Shown: in pieces, positions 51,468 through 58,477 of the stretch | Layout of the letters: every line of letters starts with the position of its first letter | How positions within the stretch are numbered: position 1 is the stretch's first letter | Source: Marinihelvus sp036351115 | Lineage (GTDB): Bacteria; Pseudomonadota; Gammaproteobacteria; Xanthomonadales; SZUA-36 | DNA: 64,000 bases | Direction: 5' to 3' | Assembly: GCA_036351115.1 (NCBI GenBank) | Contig: JAZBOL010000057.1 | Location: forward strand, 1 to 64,000 | Position numbers and translations under genes: made by a program | The notes under the pieces: generated by a model | Told to the model about the DNA's origin: nothing | The model's database searches: none | What the model saw: the letters and a program-made list of their open reading frames with translations, nothing else

Positions 51468-52201
51468 CGCCCCGCCATCGCGGCTTCCATGCGCCAGATG
51501 CGGCGCCAGTGGTACAGGATGATCGCCAGCCCGGTGACCAGCGGCACGGCCCACAGGCCCGGATTCAGGGCCCACTCCGGCATCAGCCGCACGGCGCCGA
51601 AGGCCAGAAAGGCCGTGTACACGGAGATGCCCGCGCCCACCAGTCCCTTGAGGTGCTCCTTCAGCCAGTCCTGGGGTCCCGGTGACCGCCGCAGCATGAA
51701 ACGCAGGTTGGTCGCCACGGTGGCAAAACCGACGAAGGAAATCCCCACCATGAGCATCTGCTGCAGCGCGACGCCGCGCCAGGCGCAATTAAGGGCCGCC
51801 AGGAACAGCACGACCTGGGATCCGATGTTGAGCCAGGAACGATGGCGAGCGTGGTTTCGCCGCAACTGGATGCACTCCCAGCCGTACCAGGTCAGGTTCA
51901 TGGTCAGGATCGCGAGATAGAGCATCATCCAGCCGAAGATGCCGCTGATGAGTTCCTCGGGAAACTCGAGGTGCGGATGCGTGCCCACCGGATCGGAGAG
52001 CGTGAGTGACGCGATGCCCACGGCGATGGCGCCGGTCAGCAGCATCGAGGCCGTGAACACCTTGCCCCAGGCCCGGTGGCGCTGACTGCCCTTCTTCGCC
52101 ACGACGGGGACCCAGAAAGCCACGAGTCCCACGGAACCGGTCGCGATGTGCGCCAGCACCACGGCGTGAAAGGGCCAGATGAATTCGTGAAACAACCACA
52201 C
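51446..52201 (-). CDS. Multi-pass membrane protein of unknown function
   Basis: About 251-aa inner-membrane protein with roughly seven hydrophobic segments. The KKGSQRHRAWGKVFTASM loop, with HRxxG(K/R), resembles DUF2306-type membrane proteins, but I cannot assign a function. The GTG at 52201 is preferred, with GGGAG nine bases upstream; a GTG at 52219 has no site. It is transcribed away from the P450 gene, sharing a bidirectional promoter region, and overlaps the racemase-like gene tail to tail. Confidence 0.7.
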   Translation of the reverse strand: MWLFHEFIWPFHAVVLAHIATGSVGLVAFWVPVVAKKGSQRHRAWGKVFTASMLLTGAIAVGIASLTLSDPVGTHPHLEFPEELISGIFGWMMLYLAILTMNLTWYGWECIQLRRNHARHRSWLNIGSQVVLFLAALNCAWRGVALQQMLMVGISFVGFATVATNLRFMLRRSPGPQDWLKEHLKGLVGAGISVYTAFLAFGAVRLMPEWALNPGLWAVPLVTGLAIILYHWRRIWRMEAAMAGRQYASSS

Positions 52202-52245
52202 GGGGACGGACTCCCGCACAACGACGTTGCCGCCGGACGAACCCC

Positions 52246-52253
52246 ACTATACC
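52246..52253. promoter_or_regulatory. Overlapping divergent -10 elements (membrane protein / P450)
   Basis: ACTATACC reads as TATACC on the + strand (for the P450 gene) and TATAGT on the minus strand (for the membrane protein gene). Both start genes lie within 50 bases. No consensus -35 was found for either direction, so an activator may be needed. Confidence 0.4.
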
Positions 52254-52288
52254 CTTGCCGAATCCCAGGCGACCACCGCGGAGCATGC

Positions 52289-53701
52289 ATGGCCCAGGCG
52301 TCCACCGGCGGCAGCACAGCGCCGCCGACCCCCTACGTTCCACCCCGCCCTCGCCCCCTGTGGCCCATTGCCGCCCTGCTGCGAACGGCCTGGCAGCGGG
52401 AGGGCAATCTCCTCAGCCTGTTGCCGGCGGCTGCCTATCGCAAGCAGATCACGCCGCTCGGCTACTCCCGGCGCTCCATCGTGCTGATCAATGAGCCCGC
52501 GCTGGTGAAGGACGTGATGACGGACCCCACCGGGATCTACCCCAAGAACGACCTCATGGTCGGCGCCCTCGAACCGCTCGTGGGCGATTCCATCTTCGTG
52601 AGCAGCGGCGAGCAGTGGCGCCGCCAGCGGGCCATGATCGACCCGGCCTTCTCCCACATGCGCCTGAATCGCGCCTTCGGTTCCATGACCGCGGCCGTGG
52701 ATGACTACGAAGACCAGCTGGACGCCCGGGCCACGGCGGAGGAGCCCTTCTCCCTCGACCTGGCCATGAGTCACCTGACCGCAGACATCATCTGCCGCAC
52801 CGTGTTCTCCACTTCCCTGGCCTCCCAGGTCGCACGGGACGTTTTCGACGCTTTTGAAATTTTTGAACGCAGCGTGGCCCACGTGGAGCTGAAGGCGCTG
52901 ATCTTCGACCCGCCCTTCCGCCCCATTCCCCAACACCAGCCCGTGCTCGATGCCTGCGCCGAAATCCGGCGACATCTGGGTCAGCTGGTGGACGGGCACC
53001 TCGCAGCCGGGACCTCGGCTTACAACGACATCGCCTCCGCCTGCATCGCCGCGCGCGACCCGGAGAGCGGCTGTCCCTTCAATCGAAAGGAGCTCATCGA
53101 CGAGCTGGGGGTCATGTTCCTGGCCGGGCACGAAACCACCGCGAGTGCGCTGACCTGGCTGTTTTTCATCCTCAGCGTGCGCCCTGAGATTCTGGAGCGC
53201 GTCCGGCGGGAAGTGGCGGAGATTGCGGGAGACGGACCCATCAGCTTTGAACAGGCGCGGCAAATGCGGTACGTGCGCCAGGTGTTCCAGGAAACGCTGC
53301 GCCTCTACCCGCCCATCACTTTCATTCCGCGGGTGGCCATGGAAACGGTGCGCATCGGCGATCGCACGATCAAAAAGGGCGCCATGATCATGATTTCCCC
53401 CTGGACCACGCACCGGCACCAGGCGCTCTGGCCCGATCCGGCCGTGTTCGACCCGGATCGCTTCAGCCGGGAGCGGGAGAAGGACATCGCACCGGGCAGC
53501 TACCTGCCCTTCGGCATGGGTCCGCGAACCTGCGTGGGCGCGGGCTTTGCCCGCCTCGAGGCCTGCCTGATCGTCGCCCGGCTCGCGCGCCGCTATGACT
53601 TCGAGACCCTGAACGCCGGCAGCGTGCGGCCGGTCGCCCGGCTGACCACGCGACCGGTGCGCCAGATCCGCATGCGCGTGCGCCGACGCTCCATCGCCTA
53701 G
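52289..53701 (+). CDS. Cytochrome P450
   Basis: 470-aa monooxygenase. It has the I-helix oxygen-activation motif AGHETT (279-284), the ExxR pair Glu335-Arg338 (ETLRLYPP), and the haem loop FGMGPRTCVG with ligand Cys415. No membrane anchor is evident, as is usual for bacterial P450s. The ATG at 52289 has GGAG 5 bases upstream. No ferredoxin or reductase gene is adjacent. It lies beside an ATP-grasp gene and two carotenoid desaturases, so oxidation of a carotenoid or other lipid is possible; this is inference. Confidence 0.93.
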   Translation: MAQASTGGSTAPPTPYVPPRPRPLWPIAALLRTAWQREGNLLSLLPAAAYRKQITPLGYSRRSIVLINEPALVKDVMTDPTGIYPKNDLMVGALEPLVGDSIFVSSGEQWRRQRAMIDPAFSHMRLNRAFGSMTAAVDDYEDQLDARATAEEPFSLDLAMSHLTADIICRTVFSTSLASQVARDVFDAFEIFERSVAHVELKALIFDPPFRPIPQHQPVLDACAEIRRHLGQLVDGHLAAGTSAYNDIASACIAARDPESGCPFNRKELIDELGVMFLAGHETTASALTWLFFILSVRPEILERVRREVAEIAGDGPISFEQARQMRYVRQVFQETLRLYPPITFIPRVAMETVRIGDRTIKKGAMIMISPWTTHRHQALWPDPAVFDPDRFSREREKDIAPGSYLPFGMGPRTCVGAGFARLEACLIVARLARRYDFETLNAGSVRPVARLTTRPVRQIRMRVRRRSIA

Positions 53702-54837
53702 TTCGTGGGTGCGCGGTAGCTGCCGATGTCCTCGGTGGTGGCCTCGCCGAAGCTCTGACCGCGGAAGATCGTCCGGCGCAGAATGGGCCAGGACGCCGGC
53801 ACCAGCAGCAGGAAGGGCCAGGGATCGTCGCGCTGCCAGCACACGTCCCGGGACCCGAACAGGTCGGGCAGGTTCTTGCGCCAGGGCCGGCCCTTGAAAA
53901 AAGCGCCCTGGGTCTCGGTCAGCCCCGGAAAAAACTGCTGCAAAACCCGTTCCTCCCGAAGCCGGAAGGCGTTCGGCGCCTCGGGCTGCAGGATGGCCCG
54001 GGCCAGGTCCTCCGGCTCCACGAAGTGAATCCCGCTGGTCGTGCGGGGGTTGCACTCCATGGGCAGGGGCCGCCCCGCCTCGTCACGGCGAAAATCGAAG
54101 GAGATGAATCCGCTGTGACCGGTGCCGGCCACGAAGCGCTCGATCCAGTCGAGCACGGCCGGATCGGGTTCGGGAAGCGACTCGAAACACACGGCCACGG
54201 TCCCGGACACGATGCGGCCCCGGTACACCACCGTGCCCAGCACCCGGCCCTCGTGGGCGATGCTGAAACTGCTGAACTCCTCGCCGGGCAGGAAGGCCTG
54301 CACCAGGGCGGGTTCGCCCAGGTCCGGAATCGCCTCGCCGGCGGCGCGGACGGCGAGTCCCTTGCCGGCGGAAGACAGGGTCGGCTTGACGATGAAGGGC
54401 GACGTCGTGGCAAAGGCGCGGGCCGCATCGGAGTTCGAGGCGAAGGTCGCCGGCGCCGGAAGATCGAGGCGCCGGACCGTCTCCATGAAGGCGAGCTTGT
54501 CGTGCAGCGTCAGCAGGTCCGCCGGTGCGGGGGTGAACACCTGCACGCCGTCCGGCCGGTCGTCGTGCAGCCGGCTGACGTGGAGGATCTCCTCGGACAC
54601 CGGCACCACCAGGTCGACACCTTCGGCCACCACGAGGCCACGAAGTGCAGCGTCGTAGTCACCGGGACAGGTCGCCGGCGGCGGCAGGACATGACACGCG
54701 TCGACCGCGCTGGAGAGGCGCGTCAGGTGCCAGCGCCAGGGCTCGGCCACGAGCACGCGGCAGCCCGCGCCCGCCAGGGCGCGCGCCAGTTCCAGCCCCT
54801 TGGGCAGGCGGCCGAGGGTGATCAATACGGTGCCCAT
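53698..54837 (-). CDS. ATP-grasp ligase-like protein
   Basis: 379-aa protein with an N-terminal Rossmann-like preATP-grasp domain (VLITLGRLPKGLELARALAG), an ATP-grasp domain with the nucleotide-binding FIVKPTLSSAGKGLAV and the metal-binding end SFDFRR...PMECNPRTTSG. Such enzymes join a carboxylate to an amine or similar group through an acyl-phosphate. The substrate is not recognisable. It is tail to tail with the P450; the palindrome CTAG supplies both TAG stops. It is divergent from the small membrane protein and crtI. Confidence 0.82.
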   Translation of the reverse strand: MGTVLITLGRLPKGLELARALAGAGCRVLVAEPWRWHLTRLSSAVDACHVLPPPATCPGDYDAALRGLVVAEGVDLVVPVSEEILHVSRLHDDRPDGVQVFTPAPADLLTLHDKLAFMETVRRLDLPAPATFASNSDAARAFATTSPFIVKPTLSSAGKGLAVRAAGEAIPDLGEPALVQAFLPGEEFSSFSIAHEGRVLGTVVYRGRIVSGTVAVCFESLPEPDPAVLDWIERFVAGTGHSGFISFDFRRDEAGRPLPMECNPRTTSGIHFVEPEDLARAILQPEAPNAFRLREERVLQQFFPGLTETQGAFFKGRPWRKNLPDLFGSRDVCWQRDDPWPFLLLVPASWPILRRTIFRGQSFGEATTEDIGSYRAPTN

Positions 54838-54934
54838 GGGCCTATGTTAACCTTCCTGAAGCGGGGACTTCGACGGGCGCCGCGCCCGGTTTCAGGAGCA
54901 GTACCCCGGCTACTTCAAGGGGGCGGATTCCGTC

Positions 54935-55252
54935 GTGGATAGTGTCGAACAGTTCATTCTCTCCGGCCGCATCGTCGACATCGCACTGGCGGTGCTGGTG
55001 ATCGAGATCCTGTGGCTTTCCTGGCGGTACCGGCAAACCGGGCGAGGCCTCCCGCCGAGCCTGCTGTTCACCAATGCCGGGGCAGGCGGGAGCCTGATGC
55101 TCGCGCTGAAGGCCGTGCTCACCGGCGCCGCCTGGCCCTGGATCGCAGCGGCCCTGCTCGCGTCTCTCGTGTTTCACGTTGCGGACCTGCGCCACCGCTG
55201 GGTCCACGCACCCGATTCATCCTCATCGACGAAGGACCCGAACGACCCATGA
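54935..55252 (+). CDS. Small three-helix membrane protein coupled to crtI
   Basis: 105-aa protein with three predicted membrane helices (about residues 13-30, 42-65, 67-85) and a short Ser/Asp-rich tail. I do not recognise a family. The GTG start is preceded by AAGGGGG 11 bases upstream. The stop codon overlaps the ATG of crtI by ATGA, so it is very likely co-translated with the phytoene desaturase. It may be a membrane partner or scaffold of carotenoid synthesis, but the sequence itself gives no catalytic motif. Confidence 0.72.
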   Translation: MDSVEQFILSGRIVDIALAVLVIEILWLSWRYRQTGRGLPPSLLFTNAGAGGSLMLALKAVLTGAAWPWIAAALLASLVFHVADLRHRWVHAPDSSSSTKDPNDP

Positions 55253-56745
55253 GTGCCGAACCCATGAACCACAGATCCCGGGCCGTCGTTATCGGCGCCG
55301 GCCTGGGCGGACTGGCCGCCGCAATACGCCTCGGCGCCCGGGGCTACCAGGTGACCGTGGTGGACAAGCTGGACAAGCCCGGGGGACGGGCCTACGTGTA
55401 CGAGGATGACGGCTTCGTGTTCGACGCCGGGCCCACGATCGTCACGGCGCCCTTTCTTCTCGAGGAGCTGTGGACCTTGTGTGGCAAGCAACTGAGCGAC
55501 GACGTGGAGCTGGTGCCCATGCATCCCTTTTACCGGATCCGCTTCGCCGACGGCACGCATTTCGACTACAGCGGTGACGACGCCGCCATGAAGGCCGAGG
55601 TGGCGAAGTTCAGCCCGGACGACGTCGCCGGCTACGAACAGTTCATGGAAGCCTCCACCCTGCTCTACGACGTCGGCTTCGACAAGCTGCTGACCGTGTC
55701 CTTCGACACCGTCGGTTCCATGATGAAATGCGTCCCGGAGCTCGTGAAAGCCCAGTTCTATCGTTCCGTGCACTCCCTGGTCGCGCGCTACATCAAACAT
55801 CCCAAGCTGCGCATGGCGTTCAGCTTTCATCCCCTGCTGATTGGCGGCAATCCGTTCACGACCACGGCGATCTACGCCCTGATCGGCGCCCTGGAGCGCG
55901 AACACGGGGTGCATTTCGCCATGGGCGGCACGGGCAGCATCGTCCGCGGCATGGCCGGCCTCGTCGAAGGCCAGGGCGGGACGCTTCGCCTCAATGCCCC
56001 GGTGCGGGAAATTCTCGTGGAACAGGGCCGGGCCAGCGGCGTGGAACTGGAAAGCGGTGAACAGCTGAAGGCCGACATCGTGGTGTCCAACGCCGACTCG
56101 GCGGCGACTTACCGCCACCTGCTGCCGTCGCGCTACCGCAAGCGCTGGACGGACAAAAAGCTGGAGCGCTCCCGCTACTCCATGAGCCTGTTCGTCTGGT
56201 ATTTCGGCACGAAGCGGCGCTACGAGGACGTGCCGCATCACATGATCATGCTGGGACCCCGCTACGAAGAGCTGCTGCGGGACATTTTCAGCAACAAGGT
56301 GCTGGCCGAGGATTTCAGCCTTTACCTGCACCGGCCCACCGCCACCGACCCGTCCCTGGCGCCGGAAGGCTGCGACGCCTTTTACGTGCTCTCGCCGGTG
56401 CCGAACCTCGATGGGGCGCCGAACTGGGAAACCGAGGCGGAACGCTATCGCCAGGTCATCTCGGACTTCCTGGAAGAAACCGTTCTTCCGGACCTCGGCG
56501 CCAACATCGCGACGTCCCGTCTCCTCACGCCCATCGATTTCGAGGAGCGCCTGTTCTCCCTGAAGGGAGCCGCCTTCGGCCTCGAGCCGGTGCTGTGGCA
56601 GTCGGCCTGGTTTCGGCCGCACAACCGCAGCGAGGAGATCGACGGACTCTACCTGGTGGGCGCCGGTACGCACCCGGGGGCCGGTATGCCCGGCGTGATT
56701 TCTTCCGCCAAGGTGCTGGACGAAGTGGTGCCGGATCCGACCTGA
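55249..56745 (+). CDS. crtI: Phytoene desaturase (CrtI family)
   Basis: 498-aa FAD-dependent carotenoid desaturase that introduces double bases into phytoene on the way to neurosporene or lycopene. It shows the dinucleotide-binding GAGLGG (16-21), KPGGRAYVYEDDGFVFDAGPT after it, FSFHPLLIGGNPF in the middle, and the C-terminal GLYLVGAGTHPGAGMPGV signature. The start overlaps the upstream small membrane protein gene. It is convergent with the crtD-like gene. Phytoene synthase and GGPP synthase genes are not in the window. Confidence 0.94.
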   Translation: MSAEPMNHRSRAVVIGAGLGGLAAAIRLGARGYQVTVVDKLDKPGGRAYVYEDDGFVFDAGPTIVTAPFLLEELWTLCGKQLSDDVELVPMHPFYRIRFADGTHFDYSGDDAAMKAEVAKFSPDDVAGYEQFMEASTLLYDVGFDKLLTVSFDTVGSMMKCVPELVKAQFYRSVHSLVARYIKHPKLRMAFSFHPLLIGGNPFTTTAIYALIGALEREHGVHFAMGGTGSIVRGMAGLVEGQGGTLRLNAPVREILVEQGRASGVELESGEQLKADIVVSNADSAATYRHLLPSRYRKRWTDKKLERSRYSMSLFVWYFGTKRRYEDVPHHMIMLGPRYEELLRDIFSNKVLAEDFSLYLHRPTATDPSLAPEGCDAFYVLSPVPNLDGAPNWETEAERYRQVISDFLEETVLPDLGANIATSRLLTPIDFEERLFSLKGAAFGLEPVLWQSAWFRPHNRSEEIDGLYLVGAGTHPGAGMPGVISSAKVLDEVVPDPT

Positions 56746-56760
56746 ACGCTCGGCGCCCGG

Positions 56761-56790
56761 CCGTCATGCAGACCTCGGGGTGCGTGACGG
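56761..56790. terminator. Bidirectional terminator-like hairpin between crtI and crtD
   Basis: CCGTCATGCA and TGCGTGACGG form a 10-bp stem with one T-G wobble around a 10-base loop, in the 53-base gap between the convergent desaturase genes. There is no long T-tract, but the stem is strong and placed exactly where both transcripts end. Confidence 0.5.
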
Positions 56791-56798
56791 GGCGGGTC

Positions 56799-58268
56799 TC
56801 AGGCATCCTCCAGCACGGCCCGGGCCGCGATGCGTCCGGACTGCAGCGCCATGGGGATGCCCGGGCCCGGGTGCACCGTTCCACCGGCAAGGTACAGCCC
56901 GCGGACACCACTCCGGGAACCGGAACGCCGGAAACTTCCCCGCCAACCGTGGGTAGGCCACCCGTAGATGGCCCCGGAACTGCCGGGGAAGCGTTGCGCC
57001 CAGTCCGCCGGCCCGGTGCGCTGCATCGCCTCCACCTCGAGTTTCAGCCCATGTCGGCCCAGCAGTTCGTAAAGGCGTTCCTCGACCGCTTCCAGGGCGT
57101 CCGCTGACAGCGCCTTCGGCGGTGCGTTGACCAGGAGGAACAGGCGCTCCGCCGACTGCGCCGGCGCCACCCCCGCCTCCCGGTCCTGGGCGCAGAGGTA
57201 AATTGTCGGCGTCGCCGTGATCTCCCCCCGGTCGAAAATGGCCCGGAATTCATCCTCGTAGTCGTCGCCGAAAAGCACGGTGTGATGGTGCAGGGGAAAG
57301 CCGTTGCATCGCCCGACCAGGGACCAGGTGACGGCGGAGAGGGACCGGGGTTCGGCGGTGCGATCCGGCAGGGCATCGACCACCCCGGGGCCGAGGAGAC
57401 CCTGGCCCAGGGCGGCGACGTCGCCGTTGAACACGACGGCATCGGCCTCGAGCCGCTCGTCTTCCGCGGTGTGCACCGCCTGCACCGCGCCACCCGTGGC
57501 GTCGATCTCGGCCGCACCGGTCCCGAGGCGCACATCGACGCCCTGGCGTTCGGCCAGGTGCAGCAGCGCATCCGCCAGCCGGGGCATGCCCCCACCCACG
57601 GCCCAGACGCCGGCCCGTTCCGCGTGGGCGATGAGCATGAGCGTCGCCGGCGCAGCCCAGGGCGAAGAACCGCAATAGGTGGCGTAACGGCCGAAAAGTT
57701 GCCGCAGCCTCGGATCACGGAACGACTTGCCGAGGGCGCGCCACAGGCTCAGGAAGGGTTGCGTGGCCGCAAGCCGCGGGATGCCACCCACACCGAGCGA
57801 CAGGCCCAGCGCCACCGGGCCGGGCTTTTCCCGGCGCATGAAGGTGTGGTCCAGCGTGTCGAAGATGGCCTCGCATCGCGCGGAGAATCGCCGATAGGCC
57901 TCCGCTTCCCCGGGGCCGGCGAAAGCGGCGATGGCGTCCGCCGAGCGCTCGACGTCGGCGTAGAGGTCCAGGCGGCTGCCGTCGAGCCAGCCGTGGCGGG
58001 CCAGCACGTCCAGCGGCTTGAGCTCCAGGGCCTCGTCAAGGCACTCACCCGCGGCGGCAAACAGGTCCTCGAACAGCCAGCGCATGGTGAACACGGTGGG
58101 CCCCGTGTCCACCCTGTGCCCCGCCACGTCCAGGGCGCGCACCTTGCCGCCAGGGTGCTCGGCGCGCTCGAGCAGGGTCACGGAAGCGCCTGATCGCGCC
58201 AGGTCGATGGCGGCTGCGAGGCCGCCCATCCCGGCACCGATCACCACGACCCGCCGGGTCGATTTCAC
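56799..58268 (-). CDS. crtD: Carotenoid 3,4-desaturase-like protein (CrtD type)
   Basis: 489-aa FAD oxidoreductase of the CrtI/CrtD family with GAGMGG (11-16), HPGGKVRALDVAGHRVDTGPTVF, the FGRYATYCGSSPWAAPATL segment strongly reminiscent of methoxyneurosporene / 1-hydroxycarotenoid 3,4-desaturases, and C-terminal GLYLAGGTVHPGPGIPMAL. CrtD acts on acyclic 1-hydroxy carotenoids, so the pigment is likely an acyclic, spirilloxanthin-like product. A CrtC-type hydratase is not in the window. It is divergent from the M14 peptidase across the G-rich array. Confidence 0.86.
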   Translation of the reverse strand: MKSTRRVVVIGAGMGGLAAAIDLARSGASVTLLERAEHPGGKVRALDVAGHRVDTGPTVFTMRWLFEDLFAAAGECLDEALELKPLDVLARHGWLDGSRLDLYADVERSADAIAAFAGPGEAEAYRRFSARCEAIFDTLDHTFMRREKPGPVALGLSLGVGGIPRLAATQPFLSLWRALGKSFRDPRLRQLFGRYATYCGSSPWAAPATLMLIAHAERAGVWAVGGGMPRLADALLHLAERQGVDVRLGTGAAEIDATGGAVQAVHTAEDERLEADAVVFNGDVAALGQGLLGPGVVDALPDRTAEPRSLSAVTWSLVGRCNGFPLHHHTVLFGDDYEDEFRAIFDRGEITATPTIYLCAQDREAGVAPAQSAERLFLLVNAPPKALSADALEAVEERLYELLGRHGLKLEVEAMQRTGPADWAQRFPGSSGAIYGWPTHGWRGSFRRSGSRSGVRGLYLAGGTVHPGPGIPMALQSGRIAARAVLEDA

Positions 58269-58353
58269 GGGGCGAAGGCTGAGGAAAGTGGCATGGGGGC
58301 AGTATAGGCAAGGCCCTCGCGCAGGAGAACCGCCGTGTGCCGCACCTGGACCT

Positions 58354-58408
58354 GGGCCCGGGTCTGGGCCTGGGTCTGGGCCTGGGTCTGGGCCTGGGTC
58401 TGGGCCTG
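58354..58408 (+). repeat. 12-bp tandem array with nine GGG runs (G-quadruplex candidate)
   Basis: Four perfect copies of GGTCTGGGCCTG (58361-58408) preceded by a degenerate copy. GGG occurs at 58354, 58360, 58366, 58372, 58378, 58384, 58390, 58396 and 58402, that is, every six bases with three-base loops, far more than the four runs needed for an intramolecular quadruplex. It lies in the 209-base divergent gap between crtD and the M14 peptidase, 70 bases before the latter's start. Read in frame with the peptidase it would encode Leu-Gly repeats. Confidence 0.85.
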
Positions 58409-58477
58409 CATCTGCATGACATCGTGGGACCGACTGCGCTATGGTTTCGCGCTGGCCTGACTTTCGAGTGTCTCCCG

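Noticed and set aside
58354..58408. CRISPR array
   Set aside because: The 12-bp units are directly adjacent with no spacers and are far too short.
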